Source of the DNA: Candidatus Rokuibacteriota bacterium
GTDB taxonomy: Bacteria; Methylomirabilota; Methylomirabilia; Rokubacteriales; CSP1-6
DNA length: 47,980 nt
NCBI GenBank assembly: GCA_003220495.1
Contig: QHSP01000057.1
Span: forward strand, 1 to 47,980
Reading direction: 5' to 3'
Shown: positions 15,814 to 23,533 of the stretch, piece after piece
Layout of the letters: the number at the start of each line of letters is the position of its first letter
Position numbering within the stretch: position 1 is the first letter of the stretch
Made by a program: the position numbers and the translations under genes
Notes under the pieces: generated by a model
Told to the model about the DNA's origin: nothing
Databases searched by the model: none
Seen by the model: only the letters and a program-made list of their open reading frames with translations

Positions 15814-17226
15814 ATGGCTGACGCGAGGCTCGCCTGGCTGCCGGCGACCGAGCTGGCGGCGATGATCAGAAGGAAGAAGGTGTCGCCGGTCGAAGTGGTC
15901 GACGCGGCGCTCGAACGCATCGAGAAGATCAACCCGCGGCTGAACGCGTTCGTGACCGTGACCGGCGCGGCGGCGCGGCGCGAGGCGAAGGCCGCCGAGC
16001 GGGCCCTCGGCAAGCGGAGCGCGCGGCTCGGGCCGCTGCACGGCGTGCCGTTCTCGGTGAAGGACCTCGTGAACACGAAGGGCGTGCGGACGACGTTCGG
16101 CACCCCGTTCTACCGAGACAACGTGCCGACCGAGGACGCGCCGATGGTCGAGCGCATGAAGACCGCCGGCGCGATCATGCTCGGCAAGACCAACACGCCG
16201 ACCTTCGGCTGGATCGGCGCCACGCACAACCTCGTCTTCGGCATCACCCGCAATCCCTGGAACCTCGAGCGCACGCCGGGCGGCTCGAGCGGGGGAGCCT
16301 CCGCGGCCGCGGCGGCGGGCCTCGGTCCGCTCCACATCGGCACCGACGGCGGCGGCTCGATCCGGATCCCCGCGTCGTGCGCCGGCGTCTTCGGTCACAA
16401 GCCCTCGTACGGACGCATTCCGACCCATCCGGCGAGCGGCGCGTGGAGCCTCTCGCACATCGGCCCGCTCACGCGCACCGTCGCGGACGCCGCGCTGATG
16501 CTGACCGTGTGCGCCGGCCCGGACGAGCGCGATCAGTACTCGCTGCCCGCCTCCGGCGAGGACTATCTGAAATCGCTGCGCCCCGGCGTGAAGGGGCTGC
16601 GCGTCGCCTACACGGACGACCTCGGCTTCGTCGAGGCGGTGGACCCGGAAGTGCGCGCGGCGTGCGCCAGGGCGGCGGGAGCGTTTCGCGAGCTCGGCTG
16701 CAAGGTCGAGGACGTCAAGCCGGGCTGGCCCTCGCCGCGCGAGGCGTGGGGCGAGATTTTCTGCGGCGGCATCGCGACGCGGATGGCGGCATACCTCGAT
16801 CGGCCGAACGACATCGAGCCCGGGCTCCGTCGAATCATCGAGGCCACGCTCAAGAATCCCTCCACGAAATACGTGCAGGCGTGGTTCGACCGGCTCGCCT
16901 GGTGGCAGCATCCGCGCGCGTTCTTCGAGAAGTACGATCTTCTGCTGACGCCCACGATCGCGTGTCCGCCGTTCGCGGTGGGACTCGACAATCCGACCCA
17001 GATCGCGGGCAAGCCGGTCGAACCCTACGCGTGGATCCCGTTCACGTATCCGTTCAACGTGACGGGGCAGCCGGCGGCGTCGGTGCCGTGCGGATTCACG
17101 AAGGACGGTCTGCCGATCGGGCTGCAGATCGTCGGCCGTCGGTTCGACGATGCCACGGTGCTCCGCGCCTCGGCGGCCTTCGAGCGAGCGCGCCCGTGGG
17201 CCCAGCACCGCCCAGTTTTGGAGTAG
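15814..17226 (+). CDS. amidase (amidase signature family)
   Basis: A 470-residue enzyme; AAGGAG (15800-15805) precedes ATG 15814. The Ser-cisSer-Lys triad is visible: Lys83 in FSVKDLVNTKG, Ser158 in GGSSGGAS and nucleophile Ser182 in TDGGGSIRIP; the 24-residue spacing between the serines matches the family. There is no signal peptide, so it acts in the cytoplasm. Such enzymes hydrolyse carboxamides to acid plus ammonia; substrate cannot be told. GatA is unlikely because GatB and GatC are absent. Its position after a peptide-type importer suggests it processes the imported compound. The second small LDRR protein follows after 4 bp. Confidence 0.92.
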   Translation: MADARLAWLPATELAAMIRRKKVSPVEVVDAALERIEKINPRLNAFVTVTGAAARREAKAAERALGKRSARLGPLHGVPFSVKDLVNTKGVRTTFGTPFYRDNVPTEDAPMVERMKTAGAIMLGKTNTPTFGWIGATHNLVFGITRNPWNLERTPGGSSGGASAAAAAGLGPLHIGTDGGGSIRIPASCAGVFGHKPSYGRIPTHPASGAWSLSHIGPLTRTVADAALMLTVCAGPDERDQYSLPASGEDYLKSLRPGVKGLRVAYTDDLGFVEAVDPEVRAACARAAGAFRELGCKVEDVKPGWPSPREAWGEIFCGGIATRMAAYLDRPNDIEPGLRRIIEATLKNPSTKYVQAWFDRLAWWQHPRAFFEKYDLLLTPTIACPPFAVGLDNPTQIAGKPVEPYAWIPFTYPFNVTGQPAASVPCGFTKDGLPIGLQIVGRRFDDATVLRASAAFERARPWAQHRPVLE

Positions 17227-17230
17227 GCGC

Positions 17231-17464
17231 GTGGAGCGACTCCTCTTTATCGTGTCGCAGGGACGGCGCGAGCTCTACGAGTCGCTGCGCGTGGTGCTCG
17301 GGCAGGAGCGCGGCGTCGAGGTGATCCTCGACCGGCGAGTCGTGAAGCGTCGCCGCCACGAGGTGCCCACGTCGACCGAGCGCCGCCGGTATGGCCGCCG
17401 GGCTCGACCCCTCGAGGATGCGGAGATGCAGATCCGGGGCTGGACGGTGGTGCGACTGCCTTAG
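17231..17464 (+). CDS. small arginine-rich LDRR protein, paralogue B
   Basis: A 77-residue protein, GTG start, 4 bp after the amidase stop. The layout is strand (LLFIV), helix (RRELYESLRVVL), strand plus signature (VEVILDRRVVKRRR), Arg-rich linker (TERRRYGRRARP) and a final helix-strand (MQIRGWTVVRL). It aligns along its length with the proteins at 3268-3516 and 46721-47017. No named domain is recognised. Tight spacing suggests translational coupling with the amidase, but the other two copies follow unrelated genes, so the function is probably not tied to amide metabolism. Confidence 0.75.
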   Translation: MERLLFIVSQGRRELYESLRVVLGQERGVEVILDRRVVKRRRHEVPTSTERRRYGRRARPLEDAEMQIRGWTVVRLP

Positions 17465-17526
17465 CCGACGTACTGTCCTCGGCTTGGGACATTGACGGGA
17501 GACCAGCCCGGGCGGACGCTGCCCTC

Positions 17527-18054
17527 GTGCATCTCGCCGACCTTCTCGTCGCCATCGCCGTCTTCGGCGTCGTCTCGGCCGGAATGTTCACGGTGCTCCA
17601 GGAAAGTCTGCGCGTCTATATGATCGGCGCTTCTCGCGCCGAGTCCCAGCAGAGCGGACGAATCGCGGTCGAGCGGCTGGCGGGGGAGATCCGGATCGCC
17701 GGCCTCGGGCCGCCCCCCGCGGCGTTTTCTGCGATCGCGGTCGCCGAGCCGACCCGGATCGTGCTGCATCACGATCTCGACGGGGACGGGGTCATTGCCG
17801 GATCCGGCGAGACGATCACCTGGCGGCTGACGGGCGCGACCCTGCGCCGCGACGCCGGTGGCGGCGCTCAGCCGGTCATCGACGGTGTCAGGAGTTTCGC
17901 GCTCGACTATCTGGACGCGTCGGATCGCGCCGTCGTGACCGCCGACGAGGCTCGGACCGTCGTGATCACGCTGGTGACCGAGGCCGCCTGGGATCTGGCC
18001 GATCGCGCGGTCGTGACGACGTACTCGACGCGCGTGCGCTTGCGGAACCGCTGA
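17527..18054 (+). CDS. orphan type IV pilin-like / minor pseudopilin-like protein
   Basis: A 175-residue protein. The N-terminal helix ADLLVAIAVFGVVSAGMFTVL followed by QQSGRIAVERLAGEIRIAG is typical of PilW/PulJ-type minor pilins, and the C-terminal region is a beta-rich domain with DHDLDGDGV-like acidic turns (HHDLDGDGV). However, the class III signal is unusual: no Gly-Phe cleavage site precedes the helix, and Glu+5 is replaced by Asp. GTG 17527 is the only plausible start; upstream in-frame codons are open but contain no start and no GFTL motif. No prepilin peptidase, secretin or pilus ATPase lies nearby. It may be a pilin relic or be processed differently. Confidence 0.6.
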   Translation: MHLADLLVAIAVFGVVSAGMFTVLQESLRVYMIGASRAESQQSGRIAVERLAGEIRIAGLGPPPAAFSAIAVAEPTRIVLHHDLDGDGVIAGSGETITWRLTGATLRRDAGGGAQPVIDGVRSFALDYLDASDRAVVTADEARTVVITLVTEAAWDLADRAVVTTYSTRVRLRNR

Positions 18055-18281
18055 GCCGACGGCTCGCCGGCGCTTTCCAGCTCGCTCTCGAAACCGCCTG
18101 CCGACCCCGATCCAGGGCCTAACTGGAGCGAATCTGCCCCGGCCGGGGTAGGCCGATCCATGCCCCAGGAGGCCCCCTCCCGGCCCACCCACCATTGCGG
18201 GGGTTAAAGTGGGTCACCCGACACCACCGGTCGTTCGGCTGTGCCGGAGTCTAATTCCGCTCCAAATCGTCTCTTTTACCC

Positions 18282-18309
18282 TTGACACGAGGTTTGGGCT
18301 AACGCTAAT
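18282..18309 (+). promoter_or_regulatory. sigma70-like promoter of the division/cell-wall cluster
   Basis: Perfect -35 TTGACA at 18282-18287, 16-bp spacer, -10 GCTAAT at 18304-18309 (4/6), predicting transcription from about 18316, 56 nt before mraZ. The rest of the 317-bp spacer 18055-18371 shows nothing else I can name, apart from a single TGGGT at 18210-18214 that could be an isolated MraZ half-box. Confidence 0.6.
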
Positions 18310-18322
18310 CTCGGATCTCAAG

Positions 18323-18337
18323 TGGGGCAAAGTGGGA
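18323..18337 (+). promoter_or_regulatory. MraZ operator (two TGGG boxes with 10-bp period)
   Basis: TGGGG (18323-18327) and TGGGA (18333-18337) are separated by exactly 5 nt, the arrangement known for MraZ repeats in other bacteria (TGGGN with N5 spacers). They lie just downstream of the predicted transcription start, so MraZ bound here would block its own operon. Confidence 0.75.
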
Positions 18338-18371
18338 TGAAGGCTTAAACAAGGATTGCCGAATTCCGGAT

Positions 18372-18812
18372 ATGTTTAGGGGACGGTACCAGCACACGAT
18401 CGACCCGAAGGGGCGCCTGAGCGTACCGGCGAAATTCCGGGACGCCCTCGCGCAGTACGACGGGGCGCTTATTGTCGTCCCGAATGATTACTGCCTCGAG
18501 GTGCATCCGCTGGAGGAGTGGCAGCGCATCGAGACGAAATTGCGCGAGCAGTCGATCTTCAATCCGGAAGTGCGCGAGCTGAGCCGGCTCTTCATCTCGC
18601 GCGCGAAGGATGTGTCGCTCGACGCGGCCGGACGCGTGCTCATCCCGCCGGACGCGCGCGAGCAGGCGGGACTCTCGAAGGAAGTCACGCTCGTGGGCGG
18701 GGGACTTCCCCAGTTCGAGGTGTGGGATCGCGGCCGGTTCGACGAGTACGAGCGCACCCGCGCGGACCGGCTGCCGACGTTGTTCGAAAGGCTCTCAGGC
18801 CTGGGAGTGTAG
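18372..18812 (+). CDS. mraZ: transcriptional regulator MraZ
   Basis: A 146-residue protein with two AbrB-like swapped-hairpin repeats: MFRGRYQHTIDPKGRLSVPAK (residues 1-21 region; first DxKGRxxxPxxxR motif) and VSLDAAGRVLIPPDAR (about 81-96). MraZ is a ring-forming DNA-binding protein that represses the dcw operon from TGGG repeats, and such repeats are present at 18323-18337. There is no strong Shine-Dalgarno immediately before the ATG. It is the first gene of the cluster and abuts or overlaps rsmH. Confidence 0.95.
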   Translation: MFRGRYQHTIDPKGRLSVPAKFRDALAQYDGALIVVPNDYCLEVHPLEEWQRIETKLREQSIFNPEVRELSRLFISRAKDVSLDAAGRVLIPPDAREQAGLSKEVTLVGGGLPQFEVWDRGRFDEYERTRADRLPTLFERLSGLGV

Positions 18813-18826
18813 CGGTTCACGTTCCG

Positions 18827-19687
18827 GTGCTCGTCGACGAGGTCGTGTTTCTCTTGCGACCGCGCGGCGAGGGATGGGTGATCGATGCGACGGTGGGCAT
18901 GGGCGGTCACGCCGAGGCGATCTTGAGCGCCAGCTCGAGCTCCGTCCGCCTTCTCGGTCTCGACACGGACGCCGCGGCGCTCGCGCAGGCGCGCGCGCGC
19001 CTGGTCCCGTTCGGCGAGCGCGTGGACCTGGCCCACACGAGCTTCCGCCGGCTCGGCGATGCCGCCGCCGCGCGCGGCGTCGAGCGCGCGCGCTCGATTC
19101 TCCTGGATCTCGGCGTCTCCTCGTGGCAGCTCGAGCAGTCGGGGCGCGGCTTCTCCTTCCAGGCGGACGAGCCTCTCGACATGCGGCTGGACCCCTCGAG
19201 CGGCGAGACCGCGGCCGCGCTCCTGAACCGGCTTCCCGAGCCGGAGCTGGCGCGCATCATCTTCGAATACGGCGAGGAGCCGCACGCCCGGCGGATCGCG
19301 CGGGCCATCGTCCGCCGTCGGCCTCTGGCGCGGACGGGCGACCTCGTGGCAGCGGTCCGCGGTGCGGTGCCCCGCGCGGCGTGGCCGCGCCGCCTCCACG
19401 TGGCCACGCGGACCTTCCAGGCGGTGCGGGTGGCGGTCAACGATGAGCCCGGCGCGCTCCGAAACGCGCTGGCGCAGGCGCCCGATCTGCTGGCGGCCGG
19501 TGGCCGTCTGGGCGTCATCTCGTTTCATTCGGGCGAAGATCGCATCGTGAAGCAGACGTTCCGAGCTCTTGAGCCGGCGGGCTTCGCCGAGCTCGAGCCG
19601 TCGCCGTGTCAGCCCACCGACGACGAGGTGCGGGCGAATCCCCGCGCCAGGAGCGCGAAGCTGCGCGTGCTGGAGCGGCTTTCATGA
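18827..19687 (+). CDS. rsmH: 16S rRNA (cytosine1402-N4)-methyltransferase RsmH
   Basis: SAM-dependent methyltransferase of 16S rRNA position C1402. Motifs: DATVGMGGHAEAIL (SAM loop), LGLDTDAAAL, ILLDLGVSSWQLE, RGFSF and LDMRLDP, FQAVRVAVNDE, LGVISFHSGEDRIVK. The start is a puzzle. The nearest canonical in-frame codon is GTG 18827, used here, but the conserved N-terminal HVPVL begins at 18818, before it. No ATG, GTG or TTG occurs in frame between 18725 and 18826; the next upstream GTG (18722) would overlap mraZ by 91 bp. A near-cognate start near 18809-18815, coupled to the mraZ stop, is possible. Its stop overlaps ftsL (ATGA). Confidence 0.93.
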   Translation: MLVDEVVFLLRPRGEGWVIDATVGMGGHAEAILSASSSSVRLLGLDTDAAALAQARARLVPFGERVDLAHTSFRRLGDAAAARGVERARSILLDLGVSSWQLEQSGRGFSFQADEPLDMRLDPSSGETAAALLNRLPEPELARIIFEYGEEPHARRIARAIVRRRPLARTGDLVAAVRGAVPRAAWPRRLHVATRTFQAVRVAVNDEPGALRNALAQAPDLLAAGGRLGVISFHSGEDRIVKQTFRALEPAGFAELEPSPCQPTDDEVRANPRARSAKLRVLERLS

Positions 19688-20070
19688 AGAAGGACCAGCG
19701 GCTTCATCGCGAACCGGACCCCCGCGTGCGGCGCTCGCTCTTCGTGGCCTTCGCCACCTCGGCGCTGCTCGTGGCCGGCGCCCTGACCGTCGTCGGCGTC
19801 AGGGTCGAGCAGGTCCATCTCGCCTATCGGCTCGACGCCGTCCGGAGCGAGCGCGGGCGCTCCGAGGAGCGGATCCGGCAGCTCGAGATCGAGGTGGCGA
19901 CCTTGCGCTCGCCGAGCCGCATCGAGGCGCGCGCCCGGCAGATCGGGCTCGTGGCGGCCGGGCGTGACCAGATCCGGCTGGCGAAGGAGTACGTGGCCGG
20001 CGGCACCGGGCTGGCGGCTGACCGGAGTCGCGCGGCGTCCCTCCGCGCGCCGAGGCCGCCCGCTCAGTGA
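19684..20070 (+). CDS. ftsL: cell division protein FtsL
   Basis: A 128-residue bitopic protein: short basic cytoplasmic N-terminus, one membrane helix (SLFVAFATSALLVAGALTVVG, about residues 18-38), then a periplasmic coiled coil (RSEERIRQLEIEVATL) and the family-typical SPSRIEARARQIGL. FtsL recruits FtsI/FtsW to the septum together with FtsB and FtsQ. Sequence of this family is poorly conserved, so position between rsmH and ftsI counts as much as sequence. Starts overlap rsmH by 4 bp and ftsI by 4 bp. Confidence 0.88.
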   Translation: MKKDQRLHREPDPRVRRSLFVAFATSALLVAGALTVVGVRVEQVHLAYRLDAVRSERGRSEERIRQLEIEVATLRSPSRIEARARQIGLVAAGRDQIRLAKEYVAGGTGLAADRSRAASLRAPRPPAQ

Positions 20071-22034
20071 AGGATCCGGCCGTCCGGGCGCGCGTCCTCA
20101 TGCTGGCGGCGATACTGGCCCTCGCGTTCGGCGGCCTCACCGCTCGGCTGGGCTGGCTGATGGTGGTCAAGCACGGCGAGCTGACGCAGATCGCCGAGCG
20201 CCAGTACTCCCGGACGATCGTCCTCTACGCGCAGCGCGGCCCGATCGTCGACCGCCAGGGCGGCGCGCTCGCGACGTCGGCCGCGACGGAATCGCTCTTC
20301 GTGCAGCCGCGGAGCGTGGGCGACCCGGTCCGCGTCGCGGCGCGCCTGGCGTCGATCCTCGGCCAGCCGGAGTCCGAGGTTCACGCCGCGCTGACGGGCT
20401 CTCGCGCGTTCGTGTGGCTGCGCCGGAAGCTTCCGCCCACCGTGGCCGAGCAGGTGAGGGCGCTCCGCGAGCCGGGGCTCGGGTTCCTCCCGGAGCCGCT
20501 GCGCCTCTATCCAAACCGCGAGCTGGCCGCGCACGTCCTGGGCTTCGAGGGCGCCGAGGGCGGGCTCGAGGGCGTCGAGCGCGCCTTCAACGCCGATCTG
20601 GCCGGCGTGCCGGGCAAGGCGATCACCGGCCGCGATGCGCTTGGCCGCGAGGTCGCGGCGCCCCACGTGCTCCAGCAGCCCCAGCCCGGTCACGGCGTGA
20701 TGCTGACGATCGACAAGACGATCCAGTACATCGCCGAGCGCGAGCTCGACGCCGCCTATCGCCGGACCCATGCGAAGGCCGCGATCGCCGTGGTGCTGGA
20801 GCCGCGCACGGGCGACGTGCTCGCGATGGCGATGCGCCCGACGTTCAACCCGAACACGTTCCTGGACGTTCCCTCGTCGGACTACTGGCGAAACCGCGCC
20901 GTCACCGATCCGTTCGAGCCGGGCTCGACGTTCAAGGCGATCATGGCCGCCGCCGCGCTCGAGGCGGGCGTGATCCGGCCCGACGATCGGATCTATGCGG
21001 AGAACGGCGCGATCACGCTCGCCGGGACGACGATTCGCGACTGGAAGAAGTACGGCTGGCTCACCTTCGCCGAGGTGCTGCAGAACTCGTCCAACGTCGG
21101 GTCCATCAAGGTGGGCTTGTCGCTCGGCCGCGACCGCTACTACCGGTACATGAGGGCGTTCGGCTTCGGCGCGCCGACCAACGTCGGCCTCGCCGGCGAG
21201 AGCCGGGGGCTCCTGCGCGAGCCGCAGCGCTGGTCGCTCTTGTCGCTCCCGACGATGTCGATCGGCCAGGAGATCTCGGTGACGGCGCTGCAGATGGTCA
21301 CGGCATTCGGCGCCATCGCGAACGGCGGAACCCTGATGCAGCCCCGACTCGTTCGCTCGACGTTCGACGCCGAGGGTCGCGAGACACGCCACTTCGAAGC
21401 CAAGGCGATCCGTCAGGTCGTGTCCCCGGCCACCGCGCGGACGCTCTCGAACCTCCTGGCCGGCGTGGTCGAGTCGGGCACGGGGCGCCTCGCCGCCATC
21501 CCGGGGTACGCCGTCGCCGGCAAGACCGGCACGGCTCAAAAGCTCGACCCGTCGACTCGCCGCTATTCGCACGCGCCGGGCGTCCTGTCGTTCGTCGGGT
21601 TCGCGCCGGCCGACGAGCCGCGCTTCGTCATGCTGGTGATGCTCGACGAGCCGCGCAACGAGAAGTGGGGCAGCGAGGCGGCGGCGCCGATCTTCAGCGC
21701 GATCGGTCGCGAGATCCTGCGCTACCTCGAGGTGCCGCCCCGCGACGTCCAGCCGGTCCAGATCGTCACGGGCCCGACGGCCGAGCTCCCCGCGCCCCCG
21801 CGGATGAGGCTCGTGAGCACGGCGGAGGCCGGTCAACCCGACGGGACGAGGCGGATGCCCGATCTCGGCGGCAAGACCTTGCGGCAGGCCCTGGACACCC
21901 TCGAGCCGTTCCGCGTCGACGTGCGCCTCGCCGGCCAGGGGCGCGTCGTGCGTCAGCTGCCGGCCGCGGGTGATCTCCTCGAGCCGGGCGCCGTCGCGCG
22001 CCTCACCTTGACCGCGTCGGGAGGGACTCGGTGA
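20067..22034 (+). CDS. ftsI: septal peptidoglycan transpeptidase FtsI (PBP2/3 type) with PASTA domain
   Basis: A 655-residue class B penicillin-binding protein with GTG start overlapping ftsL. N-terminal membrane helix (LMLAAILALAFGGLTARLGWL region), dimerisation domain starting RGPIVDRQGG, then the transpeptidase: nucleophile Ser287 in PGSTFK, Ser341-x-Asn343 (SSN) and Lys486 in GKTGTAQK. Residues ~597-655 form one C-terminal PASTA domain (MPDLGGKTLRQAL). A PASTA-bearing FtsI resembles Spo/Pbp2x-type enzymes rather than enterobacterial FtsI. It cross-links septal peptidoglycan with FtsW, encoded downstream. Confidence 0.94.
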   Translation: MKDPAVRARVLMLAAILALAFGGLTARLGWLMVVKHGELTQIAERQYSRTIVLYAQRGPIVDRQGGALATSAATESLFVQPRSVGDPVRVAARLASILGQPESEVHAALTGSRAFVWLRRKLPPTVAEQVRALREPGLGFLPEPLRLYPNRELAAHVLGFEGAEGGLEGVERAFNADLAGVPGKAITGRDALGREVAAPHVLQQPQPGHGVMLTIDKTIQYIAERELDAAYRRTHAKAAIAVVLEPRTGDVLAMAMRPTFNPNTFLDVPSSDYWRNRAVTDPFEPGSTFKAIMAAAALEAGVIRPDDRIYAENGAITLAGTTIRDWKKYGWLTFAEVLQNSSNVGSIKVGLSLGRDRYYRYMRAFGFGAPTNVGLAGESRGLLREPQRWSLLSLPTMSIGQEISVTALQMVTAFGAIANGGTLMQPRLVRSTFDAEGRETRHFEAKAIRQVVSPATARTLSNLLAGVVESGTGRLAAIPGYAVAGKTGTAQKLDPSTRRYSHAPGVLSFVGFAPADEPRFVMLVMLDEPRNEKWGSEAAAPIFSAIGREILRYLEVPPRDVQPVQIVTGPTAELPAPPRMRLVSTAEAGQPDGTRRMPDLGGKTLRQALDTLEPFRVDVRLAGQGRVVRQLPAAGDLLEPGAVARLTLTASGGTR

Positions 22035-22035
22035 C

Positions 22036-23526
22036 ATGGCGGGTGCAGCCATGAGCGAGCTGCTCGCGGCGCTTCCCGAAAAGCGCGTGATCGGCGAGCC
22101 TCCGCGCTCGGTGTCGTCGATCGCCGGCGACTCTCGCCGTGTCGAGCCCGGCGCGTGCTTCGTCGCGGTCCCAGGGTTCAAGCAGGACGGTCGCCGGTTC
22201 ATCCCGGACGCCATCCGGCGAGGCGCCGCGGTGGTCGTCACCGAGGGCGAGCCGGTCGCCGGCCTGCCGGTGGCTCAGGTGCTCGTGCCGTCGGTGCGAA
22301 TCTCGCTCGCGCGGCTCGCGGGCGCATTCTACGGCCACCCGTCCAGGCAGCTCTCGCTCGTCGGCATCACCGGGACGAACGGCAAGACGACCACCTCCTA
22401 TCTGGTCGAAGCGCTGCTGCGGGCGCGGGGCCTCGCCACCGGCGTGATCGGCACGATCCAGTACGTGCTCGGCGACGAGACGCGTCCAGCCAGCCAGACG
22501 ACGCCGGAGGCCCTGGATCTGCAATCGATGCTCGCGCACATGCGCGACCGTGGCGTCCGGGGCGTCGCGATGGAGGTGTCGTCGCACGCGCTGGCGCTCG
22601 CCCGCGCCGACGGGATCGCGTTCGACGTGGCGGTCTTCACGAACCTGACGCAGGACCATCTCGACTTCCACGGAACACTCGAGAGCTACCGGCTCGCCAA
22701 GCGCCGGCTGTTCGAGCTGCTCGCCGAATCGCCGAAGCCCACGCGCACGGCCGTGGTCAACGCGGACGATCCGGCCGGGGCCTCGATGGTGCGCGGGCTC
22801 GACGTGAACGTGCTCACGTTCGGGCTCGGCGCCGACGCGCGCGTCAGAGCCGTCGCGCACGAGTCGTCGCTCGACGGCATCCGGATGACGGTCGAGACGC
22901 CGCGCGGCCGCATGGCCCTCACGTCGCCGCTCATCGGCGAGCACAACGTGATGAACCTGCTCGGCGCGGTCGGGACCGGGCTGGGCCTCGGCCTCGATCC
23001 GCCGGCCATCGCGCACGCGCTCGGAGCGGTCGGCACCGTGCCCGGGCGTTTCGAGCAGGTACGGGCCGGCCAGCCGTTTCTCGTGGTCGTCGACTACGCC
23101 CACACACCCGATGCGCTCGAGCGCGTGCTGACCACGGCGCGGAAGCTGACGCGCCGGCGGCTCGCGGTCGTCTTCGGCTGCGGCGGCGACCGGGATCGCA
23201 CCAAGCGCCCGATCATGGGCGAGATCGCGGCGCGTCTCTGCGACCAGGTGTGGGTGACCTCCGACAATCCGCGCTCGGAGCGGCCGGAGGCGATCATCGA
23301 CGAGATCGTGGTCGGCATTCGCCGGGCTGGGGCGGCGCCGGGCCGCTCCGCGACCGAGCCCGATCGCGCGCGCGCGATCCGCGCCGCGCTCGGGTGGGCC
23401 GAGGCGGGCGACACGGTGGTCATCGCCGGGAAGGGTCACGAAACCTATCAGATCGTCGGCGCCGACGTACTGCCGTTCGACGACCGCGAGGTCGCGCGGC
23501 GGATCCTGTCGGGAGAGAGGACCTAG
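22036..23526 (+). CDS. murE: UDP-N-acetylmuramoyl-tripeptide synthetase MurE, meso-DAP type
   Basis: A 496-residue Mur ligase. GAGGG 10 nt upstream supports ATG 22036; ATG 22051 is an alternative. It shows SIAGDSRRVEPGACFVAVPG (substrate domain), the ATP loop GITGTNGKTTTSY, NLTQDHLDFHGT, and VVDYAHTPDALE. The motif DNPRSE near residue 410 is the one that selects meso-diaminopimelate; lysine-adding enzymes differ there. It adds the third residue of the stem peptide in the cytoplasm. One base separates it from ftsI and 7 from murF. Confidence 0.96.
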   Translation: MAGAAMSELLAALPEKRVIGEPPRSVSSIAGDSRRVEPGACFVAVPGFKQDGRRFIPDAIRRGAAVVVTEGEPVAGLPVAQVLVPSVRISLARLAGAFYGHPSRQLSLVGITGTNGKTTTSYLVEALLRARGLATGVIGTIQYVLGDETRPASQTTPEALDLQSMLAHMRDRGVRGVAMEVSSHALALARADGIAFDVAVFTNLTQDHLDFHGTLESYRLAKRRLFELLAESPKPTRTAVVNADDPAGASMVRGLDVNVLTFGLGADARVRAVAHESSLDGIRMTVETPRGRMALTSPLIGEHNVMNLLGAVGTGLGLGLDPPAIAHALGAVGTVPGRFEQVRAGQPFLVVVDYAHTPDALERVLTTARKLTRRRLAVVFGCGGDRDRTKRPIMGEIAARLCDQVWVTSDNPRSERPEAIIDEIVVGIRRAGAAPGRSATEPDRARAIRAALGWAEAGDTVVIAGKGHETYQIVGADVLPFDDREVARRILSGERT

Positions 23527-23533
23527 AGCGATC

